Part shown: positions 44,576 through 52,219 of the stretch, piece by piece
Numbering within the stretch: position 1 is the stretch's first letter
Layout of the letters: the number at the start of each line of letters is the position of its first letter
DNA from: Candidatus Villigracilis proximus
Lineage (GTDB): Bacteria; Chloroflexota; Anaerolineae; Anaerolineales; Villigracilaceae
Direction: 5' to 3'
NCBI GenBank assembly: GCA_016715195.1
Contig: JADKBB010000003.1
Coordinates: 122,777-186,776, forward strand
DNA length: 64,000 nucleotides
Notes under the pieces: generated by a model
Told to the model about the DNA's origin: nothing
Databases searched by the model: none
Seen by the model: only the letters and a program-made list of their open reading frames with translations
Position numbers and translations under genes: made by a program

Positions 44576-45415
44576 TCATGGATTAAGCAGGACGAGACTG
44601 TTTACCACCTTTTCAAAATCAGGCAGGACAGTATCTTTAAATTCAAGCGGAGAATAAAAATCAAGCACAACAAGGCCGGAGGCTGTCTTAAAAAATACGC
44701 CCTTGTAATAAGTTGTGCCGGTGGTCACGCTCCATTTTTGTTCGATCACCAGAATATCCATGCCATTTATAGCCTTTTGCTCATTCGATGAAATGGCTTT
44801 GAAATCGGAATAGGGTTTAACCGATTCATCCTTTGCTATTTTTTCCAGGCTTCTGGTTTCATTTTGTTGAAAAACAACATTCATAAACGTAGGCGCACCG
44901 TTGACCACATGCCCGGGCTGGATATCAATGATATCCAAACGAAACCAGGCCGGGTCAAGCGTTTGGATGCGAGTCAAACGGTCACGAATCGCCTGGTCAG
45001 CGGCGGCGTTGTTTGAGTAGGCATCAAGATACTCCTGCTCATTCACGCGGATCGGCATCCAGCCGGCAGGGATGGTGATCTCGATTCCCGCCGGACGGTC
45101 AGTGAAAGTGACTGTCTGGTCATCGTTCAAAATTAGCGAAGTTCCAAATTGGGATATCCTTGGCGTAGCCGTCACACTTTCGGTTGGGGCGAGCGTGGGC
45201 GTAGCTGTAGGAAAAGGCGTTGCAGTTTCAGACGGAAGTGGAGTCACCGCAGCCGCGGTTTGTGAAAGAATTGCATTCGCAGTCATCACCACCAGAGTTG
45301 GCAAACTGGCCGGGTCAAAATTAGACGGAGCCGCAGGCTGGCTTACCCCCGGAACAGCACATGCCAGCATCGCCAGAAAAAGCACAAGTATTGTGATTTG
45401 ATTTTTAATTTTCAT
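44576..45415 (-). CDS. Lipoprotein, paralogue family member B
   Basis: 279 aa. Lipobox AMLACAVPGVSQPAAP, then VVMTANAILSQTAAAV, a Thr/Pro-rich tether, and GIEITIPAGWMPIRVNEQEYLDAYSNNAAADQAI. It ends KVVNSLVLLNP. Same layout as members A and C. Spaced 15 nt downstream of member C, so probably co-transcribed with it. Function unknown. Confidence 0.75.
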   Translation of the reverse strand: MKIKNQITILVLFLAMLACAVPGVSQPAAPSNFDPASLPTLVVMTANAILSQTAAAVTPLPSETATPFPTATPTLAPTESVTATPRISQFGTSLILNDDQTVTFTDRPAGIEITIPAGWMPIRVNEQEYLDAYSNNAAADQAIRDRLTRIQTLDPAWFRLDIIDIQPGHVVNGAPTFMNVVFQQNETRSLEKIAKDESVKPYSDFKAISSNEQKAINGMDILVIEQKWSVTTGTTYYKGVFFKTASGLVVLDFYSPLEFKDTVLPDFEKVVNSLVLLNP

Positions 45416-45430
45416 ATTAATCTCCCTTTT

Positions 45431-46282
45431 TTACTTTTTATCGACCTGGATCGTCTCCAGCATAGCTTCAAAAACAGGGAATACAATTCCCTGTAAATCC
45501 TCCACCGTAGACAGAGTAATGGTCATTTGTCCGTTTGCTGTATTAAAAACGGCCTGCTTTTGAAAGACAACCATATCCACTCCGGAGGAATTTTTCATCG
45601 TGTATTTTGATTCAACCCAGCCAATAAGAACCTCATTGACCGTGGATAGTTTGGTGGAAATAATTTCAAGCCCGGGTACAGGCTCTGCAAGTTTTACCGC
45701 ACTGGCCTTTAACGCCTCATCATTTTCAAGTGAAATAGATTCTTTCCCGTCCAGCACAAACTTCATCGTAGTGACGAATCCATTTTGAACATGCCCCTCC
45801 TGCGCATCAATCGCAAACAAACGCAGAACGTTCGGGGCATCATTTTGAACGCTCAAGAGGGCTTTTTGAATATCTTCATCAGCGGCTTCAGCCAGTTGAA
45901 ACGCATCCAAATATTCCTCTTCACCCACTCGTGTAATCAACCAGGCGGCGGGCACGGTGATCTCGAAACCGGCCAGGTCATCCACAAAAACAGTGGAGGC
46001 ATCCACTTGCACAGTGAGTGTACTGCCCAATGAAATTATTTCGGAGGTGGGACTCGCCCTGACTGTCGGCGCAGTTGTGGCAGTAGGGAGCTGAGTCGGT
46101 CTGGATTGTTCAGTTTGCGCGATGGCGGCGGAAACTGTCACAGCCACCATGGTTTCAACGCGGCCCGTATCCGCTGTCGGCGCAAATGTGGGAACCGAAA
46201 CGGTTTGAAGTCCCGGCACAACGCAGGCAGGTATCGTCGCCAAAAAAAATACTGCGATGAAAAATATTCGTCGATTGCTCAT
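45431..46282 (-). CDS. Lipoprotein, paralogue family member C
   Basis: 283 aa. Lipobox TIPACVVPGLQTVSVP, then VAVTVSAAIAQTEQS, tether, and GFEITVPAAWLITRVGEEEYLDAFQLAEAADEDI. C-terminus TITLSTVEDLQGIVFPVFEAMLETI. ATG 46282 has GGAAGAAGATC upstream. It is the first of the three tandem copies and lies downstream of the Rrf2 regulator, separated by a hairpin that contains TATAAT. Confidence 0.75.
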   Translation of the reverse strand: MSNRRIFFIAVFFLATIPACVVPGLQTVSVPTFAPTADTGRVETMVAVTVSAAIAQTEQSRPTQLPTATTAPTVRASPTSEIISLGSTLTVQVDASTVFVDDLAGFEITVPAAWLITRVGEEEYLDAFQLAEAADEDIQKALLSVQNDAPNVLRLFAIDAQEGHVQNGFVTTMKFVLDGKESISLENDEALKASAVKLAEPVPGLEIISTKLSTVNEVLIGWVESKYTMKNSSGVDMVVFQKQAVFNTANGQMTITLSTVEDLQGIVFPVFEAMLETIQVDKK

Positions 46283-46307
46283 GATCTTCTTCCCAACAGA
46301 TGAAATG

Positions 46308-46344
46308 AAAAAGCCTCCCGGCAATTATAGTCGAGAGGCTTTTT
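46308..46344 (-). terminator. Terminator with TATAAT in its loop, between Rrf2 and lipoprotein genes
   Basis: 10-bp outer stem AAAAAGCCTC / GAGGCTTTTT with a 17-nt apex that includes TATAAT at 46324-46329. It ends the Rrf2 gene and may hold the -10 of the lipoprotein operon. Confidence 0.75.
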
Positions 46345-46362
46345 AGATTCATGTCATTAATA

Positions 46363-46776
46363 TTATAGTATCGGCCGATCCTTCACCATCATATCGGCGA
46401 AATTAGTGCCTTTCAATCTATTCACCAGATCTTCCTGCGCATCACACCAAACCGGGCGCAGCGGACAGGTCTCATCGAATGAACATGACCCCTTATCTCC
46501 AACACACTCATTGAGTTGAATGGGGCCGTCAATGGCTTCGATCACTTCCAACAAGGTGATATCCTTTGCATCACGGGCAAGGGTCACACCGCCGCGCGCA
46601 CCGCGCGAAGTGTGCAGCAACCCTGCAATGGAAAGCTGTGAAACGATCTTGGCTAAAAAAGATGGGGGAATACGTTGTTCCTCTGCGATCATGCTGGTTG
46701 CAGTGCGTTGATCGCCGCTGCGCGCAAGATGAAGGACCGCCCGAACCGCGTAATCTGCCTGACGTGTAATTTGCAT
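46363..46776 (-). CDS. Rrf2-family transcriptional regulator with Cys cluster
   Basis: 137 aa. Opens MQITRQADYAVRAVLHLAR as Rrf2 proteins do. The winged helix contains IPPSFLAKIVSQLSIAGLLHTSRGARGGVTLA and the dimer helix ends at about residue 85. Three Cys in NECVGDKGSCSFDETCPLR (C-x6-C-x5-C, about residues 92-105) match the Fe-S ligands of NsrR/IscR-like sensors, so it may respond to NO or Fe-S status. Targets unknown. Upstream in-frame extension rejected; SD GAGAGG precedes ATG 46776. Confidence 0.9.
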   Translation of the reverse strand: MQITRQADYAVRAVLHLARSGDQRTATSMIAEEQRIPPSFLAKIVSQLSIAGLLHTSRGARGGVTLARDAKDITLLEVIEAIDGPIQLNECVGDKGSCSFDETCPLRPVWCDAQEDLVNRLKGTNFADMMVKDRPIL

Positions 46777-46980
46777 ACTGGCCTCTCTCAACTTAAAAAA
46801 CAGGTAAACTTTACCGACTATAACGATTTTATTGTGCAATGCAGTACAAAGCAAGTGATGTAGGTCACGGATAAATTATGACCTTTTGCTCCGAATTCAA
46901 ATTGGACAAAAACCGCATCTTTCCCCGCCGAGGCCTGATTCTGCCCAATATGCATCATCTCCCCGCAGCAGACTCTCCCT

Positions 46981-47025
46981 AAAAAAAGACTTCGGAAATC
47001 CTGTGGATTTCCGAAGTCTGATTCT
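46981..47025 (-). terminator. Terminator of the adhesin-fold lipoprotein gene (palindrome locus B)
   Basis: Stem AGACTTCGGAAATCC / GGATTTCCGAAGTCT with T7 after it on the minus strand. It carries the same GACTTCGGAA core as the repeats at 35601 and 50717. Confidence 0.85.
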
Positions 47026-47038
47026 TTAAGGTTAATTT

Positions 47039-47881
47039 TTATTTGGTCAGCGTGATATTGCCGGCGCCGATGTTGATCACGATCGTAAGCGTTGGGCCTT
47101 CACCCTTCTGCTTGTATATATCCCCGCTCTGACTCCACTCTGAACCCACACTGACATTCGATGCGCCGCTGTCAATCGTGACCACTGCATTTACGCCTTC
47201 AGGGATCACCAGAATGATGTTGCTCAGTCCGCTTGAAACGGTGACCGATGCATCACGTTGTAACTCGCCCGAGAAATCAAGTGTGTAATCGCCCGCGCCG
47301 GATGAAAAATCAAAGAGACTGAAATTGGCGTTGGCAAGGCCGGTCATCTTTACATCTGAAGCGCCCGTCTCATATCGAAATGTAGACATCTCAACCAGAT
47401 TCGGCTCGGAGAAAGTCAGCTCTACATTTGCCGCGCCATCTTGAACGGTGAGATTGTTCAGAGAAAGTCCGCCTAGTTCAAAGGTCCCGTTATATGCGCC
47501 GGATTCAATGACCAGGTCCATGGGCGTGTCGCCGAGTTTTAAATCCCATTCATTTTTGAGATCGTTAAAAGATGGGAGAGACTCGACCTTACTCATTTTG
47601 ATCTGAGCATCGCCGCCATCAACCACCACCTCAGGTTTGAAGGCATCGTAGTTGTAAGTGGCTGTGCCTTCCACAAATTCCTTCGCACCGGGAGCAAGAG
47701 TCATGTCACCTGCGCCGAATGAAAGTTTCAAACTCACTTCATCTTCATCAGGAACCGGAATGACGATCTCTTCTGTCACCTCGGGGCCGGGGGTGGGCAT
47801 TTTGGGCATGTCAATATTAAAACCGCAAGCCAGACTGGCTAATGCAAGCACGAGAAATGCTGAAATAAATTTTGTATTCAT
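47039..47881 (-). CDS. Lipoprotein with toast-rack-like (DUF2154/DUF4097-type) beta-fold
   Basis: 280 aa. Lipobox SLACGFNI, short tether, then SLKLSFGAGDMTLAPG, KNEWDLKLGDTPMDLVIESGAYNG, a stretch of strand-turn-strand units with GAxx(V/I) ladders (DGAANVELTF, ETGASDVKMTG, SSGAGDYTLDFSG, DSGASNVSVGS) and NIGAGNITLTK. Such ladders are typical of the toast-rack domains found with LiaF-type regulators. Function unknown. SD GAAGGAGAATTTA precedes ATG 47881. Confidence 0.75.
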   Translation of the reverse strand: MNTKFISAFLVLALASLACGFNIDMPKMPTPGPEVTEEIVIPVPDEDEVSLKLSFGAGDMTLAPGAKEFVEGTATYNYDAFKPEVVVDGGDAQIKMSKVESLPSFNDLKNEWDLKLGDTPMDLVIESGAYNGTFELGGLSLNNLTVQDGAANVELTFSEPNLVEMSTFRYETGASDVKMTGLANANFSLFDFSSGAGDYTLDFSGELQRDASVTVSSGLSNIILVIPEGVNAVVTIDSGASNVSVGSEWSQSGDIYKQKGEGPTLTIVINIGAGNITLTK

Positions 47882-47992
47882 ATTAAATTCTCCTTCTGGC
47901 AAACATACGCTTTGAGAGCGGAATTGGTTGCAACAAAATTCCTCTTTCGTGAGGAAGAAAGAGGAAAGAAGAAATAGCTAATTCTATAAAAT

Positions 47993-48046
47993 CACCACCA
48001 AGTCACAAAGAATCTTTGAGGCTTAGTGACTTGGCGCCTTAGTGGT
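47993..48046. repeat. Intergenic inverted repeat, CACCACNAAG type
   Basis: ACCACCAAGTCAC and GTGACTTGGCG..TTAGTGGT form an imperfect hairpin just beyond the radA 3' end. It belongs to the dispersed ACCAC/AAGG repeat family described in findings. Confidence 0.5.
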
Positions 48047-48053
48047 TAAATGC

Positions 48054-49478
48054 TCAGTCTGCCTGTTTCTTTGCTCGCGGCGCATCCGGCATTTTCAACG
48101 CGGCGTTCAATGCCTGATCCAGCGAGCGGACTTCGATGATCTCGATCCCTTTTGGATAGGCCTCACCCTGACGAATCGCCTTGGGCACAATCGCAACTTT
48201 GAATCCCAACTTTTGGGCTTCACGCAAACGCGCCACCATTTGACTCGGCATCCGCAATTCGCCAGCCAGGCCGATCTCACCGATCAAGACCGCTTCGGCA
48301 CGGACAGGAACATCCCTCCATGATGAGGCAATCGCGGCGGCGATGGCTAAGTCCGCGGCGGGTTCGTCAATTTGAATACCGCCCACCACGTTGACGAAGA
48401 CATCCTGCTCCGAAAGTTTTAATCCCACACGGCGGGTCAATACAGCCGAGATCAATAACAAACGATTGAAGTCAATGCCATTCGGCGTGCGGCGCGCATT
48501 GCCAAATTGGGTTGGAGAAGTTAATCCCTGAATTTCAACGAGGATGGGCCGTGTGCCTTCCATTGTTACGGCAATGGTGGAACCAGCCGCATTGACCAGC
48601 CGCTCCGCAAGAAACGCCTCGGATGGATTTGTCACTTCCACGAGTCCGCCTTCGCGCATTTCGAACACACCCACTTCAGCAGTCGCACCAAAACGATTCT
48701 TCACCGAACGCAATAAACGATAGGCCTGGAATCGATCACCTTCCAAATATAAAACCGTATCCACAATATGTTCCAACACACGCGGACCGGCGATATTGCC
48801 TTCTTTTGTCACATGCCCGATCAGGAAAACAGATACGCCGGAAGATTTTGCCAACTCACGCAAATGTGACGCGCACTCGCGCACCTGCGAAACCGAGCCC
48901 GCCGACGAATCCAATTCAGATAAATAAACTGTCTGGATCGAGTCAACAATTAACAGGTCAGGTTTGAGTTCGCTGACATGATTCAGGATCACTTCGAGAT
49001 TCGTTTCCGTCACCAGTAAAAGATTTTTCGGCAGTTCCTTTTTCCCGTTCAACAAACGCACCGCGCGCATCTTGATCTGCCGTTCAGACTCTTCGCCCGA
49101 AACATACAGCACACGCTGCGTGTTCGCCATCTCCATTGCCATTTGCAGCATCAGCGTGGATTTGCCAATGCCCGGGTCGCCGCCAATCAAGACGATGGAA
49201 CCGAGCACAATGCCGCCGCCGAGGACGCGCGCAAACTCACCGATCGGCAGGTGGACTCGATCTTCCGCATCACCCCCGACCTCATCAATGGGACGCGGAA
49301 CCGAACGGCCGCTCAGCCCGCGAGTATTTGCAGAGCCCTTGCTGACAGGTTCATCATGGACGACTTCTTCCACCATGCTGCTGAATGATCCGCACTGCGG
49401 GCATTTGCCCATATACGAAGCGGCGACTCTTCCACATTGCTGACAGACATAACGGGTATGTGTTTTTGTTTTTGCCAT
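48054..49478 (-). CDS. radA: DNA repair protein RadA
   Basis: 474 aa, full length. N-terminal C4 zinc finger (VCQQCGRVAASYMGKCPQCG), Walker A GGDPGIGKSTLML (about residue 85), the RadA-specific KNRFGATAEVGVF (about 255) and a Lon protease-like C-terminal domain (NVVGGIQIDEPAADLAIAAAIAS). It processes branched recombination intermediates and helps RecA-driven strand exchange. SD AAAGGAAATTTACC precedes ATG 49478. It stands alone between repeats. Confidence 0.97.
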   Translation of the reverse strand: MAKTKTHTRYVCQQCGRVAASYMGKCPQCGSFSSMVEEVVHDEPVSKGSANTRGLSGRSVPRPIDEVGGDAEDRVHLPIGEFARVLGGGIVLGSIVLIGGDPGIGKSTLMLQMAMEMANTQRVLYVSGEESERQIKMRAVRLLNGKKELPKNLLLVTETNLEVILNHVSELKPDLLIVDSIQTVYLSELDSSAGSVSQVRECASHLRELAKSSGVSVFLIGHVTKEGNIAGPRVLEHIVDTVLYLEGDRFQAYRLLRSVKNRFGATAEVGVFEMREGGLVEVTNPSEAFLAERLVNAAGSTIAVTMEGTRPILVEIQGLTSPTQFGNARRTPNGIDFNRLLLISAVLTRRVGLKLSEQDVFVNVVGGIQIDEPAADLAIAAAIASSWRDVPVRAEAVLIGEIGLAGELRMPSQMVARLREAQKLGFKVAIVPKAIRQGEAYPKGIEIIEVRSLDQALNAALKMPDAPRAKKQAD

Positions 49479-49551
49479 GGTAAATTTCCTTTGCTCGAAA
49501 CGATGGCGAAAGTATAACAGAATTTATGTTCTGTTTTTATTGCACCCCTTT

Positions 49552-49639
49552 TTAAACACGAAGTACACAAAGGTCACTAAGGAAGCCCATTAGATTTAAG
49601 ACTTTCCTCCTTTGTGTACTTCGTGTACTTTGTGTTTAA
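49552..49639. repeat. Intergenic inverted repeat, AACACGAAGTACACAAAGG type
   Basis: AAACACGAAGTACACAAAGG and CCTTTGTGTACTTCGTG face each other across about 35 nt between the hom 3' end and radA. A further TTTGTGTTTAA follows. Same family as the repeats at 47993 and 53917. Confidence 0.6.
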
Positions 49640-49645
49640 TCTTTT

Positions 49646-50692
49646 TTACTTTTTGACTGCGCTCACTGTGTTCGCAAAATCCGCGAATAAACCGTACGCC
49701 GTTTCAACAGGTCCGCCCTTCATGCCGGGTTTTTCAGAAAGTACGATCGAGTAATCGAGAATGACATCGGTTCTAAATGTAATACCTGTGCTGGAGTTCA
49801 TCATTCCATATAAAGGAGAAGTGGAATCAACCAGTTGCGGAGAAACACTGGCTTCCACTTTATCGCCAACTTTTTCAGCCGAGCAGACTAATTTATAGCG
49901 TTTGCCTTCAGCCTTGGCTTTGGCGATCATCTCAGGGGTGATGCCGCGAATGCCGGTGGGATTCACCTGCTGCGGGGTCATGGGGGTATCCATTAATACG
50001 GTGACCAGAGCGGCAACCTTGATTGCTGCATCCCAGCCGTCTACATCGTTGGTGGGATCGGTTTCAGCCAGGCCAATCGATTGAGCGTATTTCACCGCAT
50101 CATCATAGTCTTCGCCATTTTCCATAAGCGTCAGGATGACGTTGGTTGTGGCGTTGAAGATGCCTTTGATCGAGGTCAATTCTGCGAGCGGGAAGGTTTC
50201 ACGGAAGACAGAGAAGACAGGCGCGCCGCCCAACACAGTCGACTCGAATTTGAACTGTCTGTTTTTGGATTTGGCGAGCGCGGTCAACTCACGATAGCCG
50301 TGGACAACGGGTCCCTTGTTGGCGGTGATGGCGTGCATGTTCAAATTCAATGCCGTGCGGATATGATCCAGCGCGGGCTGGCCGGTTTGGGTGTTGACTG
50401 GGGAGTTTTCGAACATCACATCGGCGGATGAGTGGTTGATTACATCAAGTGAATTTTTTACATCGAAAGTGGAAAGTGAAGCGATGGATTGTTTGCTTTC
50501 CACAAGTTCGAGGGCTTTTTGAATATCGAGTCCATTGGGATTCACGGCGAAGCCGTGACTGCCCGTGGCGATGCCGGTGAATGAAAATGTGACATCATAC
50601 TGACTCTTGAGCAGTTCCTGCTTGCGGACTAATAAGCGGGCGAGCGAGCGGGCGACATTACCAAAACCAATGAGTGCGATTTTATAGTGCAT
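49646..50692 (-). CDS. hom: Homoserine dehydrogenase
   Basis: 348 aa, the short form without an ACT domain. NAD(P)-binding IALIGFGNVARSLARLL, then NMHAITANKGPVVHGYREL, STVLGGAPVFSVFRE, GIFNATTNVILTLMENG, and the catalytic AETDPTNDVDGWDAAIK (Asp and Lys). It reduces aspartate semialdehyde to homoserine for Thr/Met synthesis. Lack of an ACT domain suggests no direct threonine inhibition. SD AGGAGAATC precedes ATG 50692. Confidence 0.95.
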   Translation of the reverse strand: MHYKIALIGFGNVARSLARLLVRKQELLKSQYDVTFSFTGIATGSHGFAVNPNGLDIQKALELVESKQSIASLSTFDVKNSLDVINHSSADVMFENSPVNTQTGQPALDHIRTALNLNMHAITANKGPVVHGYRELTALAKSKNRQFKFESTVLGGAPVFSVFRETFPLAELTSIKGIFNATTNVILTLMENGEDYDDAVKYAQSIGLAETDPTNDVDGWDAAIKVAALVTVLMDTPMTPQQVNPTGIRGITPEMIAKAKAEGKRYKLVCSAEKVGDKVEASVSPQLVDSTSPLYGMMNSSTGITFRTDVILDYSIVLSEKPGMKGGPVETAYGLFADFANTVSAVKK

Positions 50693-50716
50693 GAATAAGA
50701 TTCTCCTGTAAGTTCA

Positions 50717-50780
50717 GACTTCGGAAGTCTTTTTAGAGTCTTCATGACTTTAATTCATCAAGGCAGACTTCCGAAGTCTT
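50717..50780. repeat. Palindrome pair AGACTTCGGAAGTCT, locus C
   Basis: AGACTTCGGAAGTCT at 50717 and its reverse complement at 50766 flank a 34-nt spacer between SCO1664-like and hom genes. The hairpin plus T-rich flank may be a terminator. Confidence 0.7.
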
Positions 50781-50786
50781 ATTTGA

Positions 50787-51497
50787 TTATATGGGTGGAT
50801 ATGGAAACGCGCGCCGGTCACGTGGAGCGCGTGGGTATACTTTTGAGGTGAGTAATTTTTCAGCGCGGCGCTTGAGTGCGGTGACTTCGTTCGGGCTGAG
50901 ATAAGACTCAAAGAGGCTGGACCAGTTATCAGTTTGGGAAAGAGATGCGAGCAATTCGTCTGGAATCGCCTGCCCGGCGAAATCCCAGATCACAGTCCGC
51001 AATTTATTTTCTTCGTGGAAACAAACGCCGTGATCGATGGCGTATAGTTTGTGTGTGTCATTTTCAAAAAAAATATGACTGCCTTTGCGGTCGGCGTTGT
51101 TAATGAGGATATCAAAGAGCATGACGGGTTGAAGTAGATTTTTATCATCTTCTGTGAAATTAAAGTAATGATAATCCACGTCGTACTCAACATATTGTTG
51201 AAGCGAGCCGCGTCCATGCGGACCATCTTCACGCAGTATGGTGACGGGCACAATATGCAAGCCGAGTTGTTCACTTAATAGATACGCGGCGACTTCACGC
51301 TGCGCCAATGTGTTATCGGGAAAATCCCAAAGCGGCTGCTCGCCTTTGCACGGTTTATAGACGGCGGGATATTCCACGCCTTCGTAATGCACATCCACAA
51401 AGAAGGTGTAATTGCTGCCGAGCATGAACTGGCCTTTGAGTTCGTATGTGCCGAGGGTGAGCGCGGTTTGAATTTTGGTGATGGGGGAAGTATTCAT
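50787..51497 (-). CDS. SCO1664-family protein (PI-kinase-like fold)
   Basis: 236 aa. Family-like segments: GTYELKGQFMLGSNYTFFVDV, AVYKPCKGEQPLWDFPDNTLAQREVAAYLLSEQLG (Lys/Glu as in a nucleotide site), LFDILINNADRKGSHIFF and YAIDHGVCFHEENKLR (NADRK and DHG, kinase-like catalytic and metal loops). These residues resemble phosphatidylinositol 3/4-kinase-related (HipA/FIC-like) kinases. Substrate unknown. The neighbouring DUF3090 gene is its usual partner in actinobacteria. No SD before ATG 51497. Confidence 0.85.
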   Translation of the reverse strand: MNTSPITKIQTALTLGTYELKGQFMLGSNYTFFVDVHYEGVEYPAVYKPCKGEQPLWDFPDNTLAQREVAAYLLSEQLGLHIVPVTILREDGPHGRGSLQQYVEYDVDYHYFNFTEDDKNLLQPVMLFDILINNADRKGSHIFFENDTHKLYAIDHGVCFHEENKLRTVIWDFAGQAIPDELLASLSQTDNWSSLFESYLSPNEVTALKRRAEKLLTSKVYPRAPRDRRAFPYPPI

Positions 51498-51509
51498 AGA
51501 GAGTCAAAG

Positions 51510-51553
51510 GTCGAAGGTCGAAAGTCATTGACCTGTGACTTTCGACCTTCGAC
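51510..51553. terminator. 18-bp perfect hairpin between DUF3090 and SCO1664-like genes
   Basis: GTCGAAGGTCGAAAGTCA pairs with its complement across an 8-nt loop. The minus-strand T-tract is weak, so it may attenuate more than stop. Confidence 0.55.
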
Positions 51554-51560
51554 TATTTTA

Positions 51561-52088
51561 TTAATGTAAGTGTCCGTTTTTCTTGGGGCAGAAATGACCT
51601 TCAGGTTCCATCGGCTGACCGCATTGCGAGCAAACCGGACGCCCGCGGCTCGCCACATCTACGCCCCAACGCGCAAGTTTACGTACCTGACTACGCGTTG
51701 CCCAAAAGCGGATCTGCGCCGCGGATTCGGGTTCTTCCTCTTCGGTCAACAGTTCTTTGGCAAAGATGACCACCCGATCACGGTCTTTATCATACGCGAG
51801 CCCGATCTCACCCGCGCGGAAAAGCGGATCAACCGGCGGATGAATTCGCATGTGTTCCTCGGAAAATTCGCCCGAGGCTTCTTCAAGATCAGGGTTTTGC
51901 TGATTGATCTGCGAAAGGAATTGTTCAATGCCGATCGCGAGCGATTGCACTTGCGCTTTTTCGACCAGGATCGTCATCGTGCGCTGATCTTGATAGGCCT
52001 GCAAATAAAAAACGCGCTGGCCGGGGTTGCCTATGGCATCCGTGGTAATGTGATCACAAGGGTCTACGTCAATTTCAAAGCGGGGCAT
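51561..52088 (-). CDS. DUF3090 domain protein
   Basis: 175 aa. Begins MPRFEIDVDPCDHITTDAIG, then RVFYLQAYQDQRTMTILVEKAQVQSLAIGI, GLAYDKDRDRVVIFAKELL, and a C-terminal zinc-ribbon CSQCGQPMEPEGHFCPKKNGH. In actinobacteria this family sits beside the SCO1664 family; the same pairing is kept here. Function unknown. ATG 52088 has AAGGAAAAAT; upstream extension rejected. Confidence 0.9.
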   Translation of the reverse strand: MPRFEIDVDPCDHITTDAIGNPGQRVFYLQAYQDQRTMTILVEKAQVQSLAIGIEQFLSQINQQNPDLEEASGEFSEEHMRIHPPVDPLFRAGEIGLAYDKDRDRVVIFAKELLTEEEEPESAAQIRFWATRSQVRKLARWGVDVASRGRPVCSQCGQPMEPEGHFCPKKNGHLH

Positions 52089-52186
52089 ATTTTTCCTTTT
52101 TGGAAGAAACACCGGATCTGCAAGGTTTCGGAAACCCGCCAAATCTCGTTGATATTTTTTGGTAGTATACCAGACTACCGCTCATG

Positions 52187-52192
52187 TATAAT
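52187..52192 (+). promoter_or_regulatory. -10 element of the acyl-CoA mutase gene
   Basis: TATAAT 27 nt before ATG 52220, leaving room for the SD AAAGGAG. An inverted repeat GGTAGT..ACTACC lies just upstream (52161-52179) and could be an operator. Confidence 0.45.
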
Positions 52193-52219
52193 TCATACAC
52201 CTCGTCAAAGGAGAGTGCC

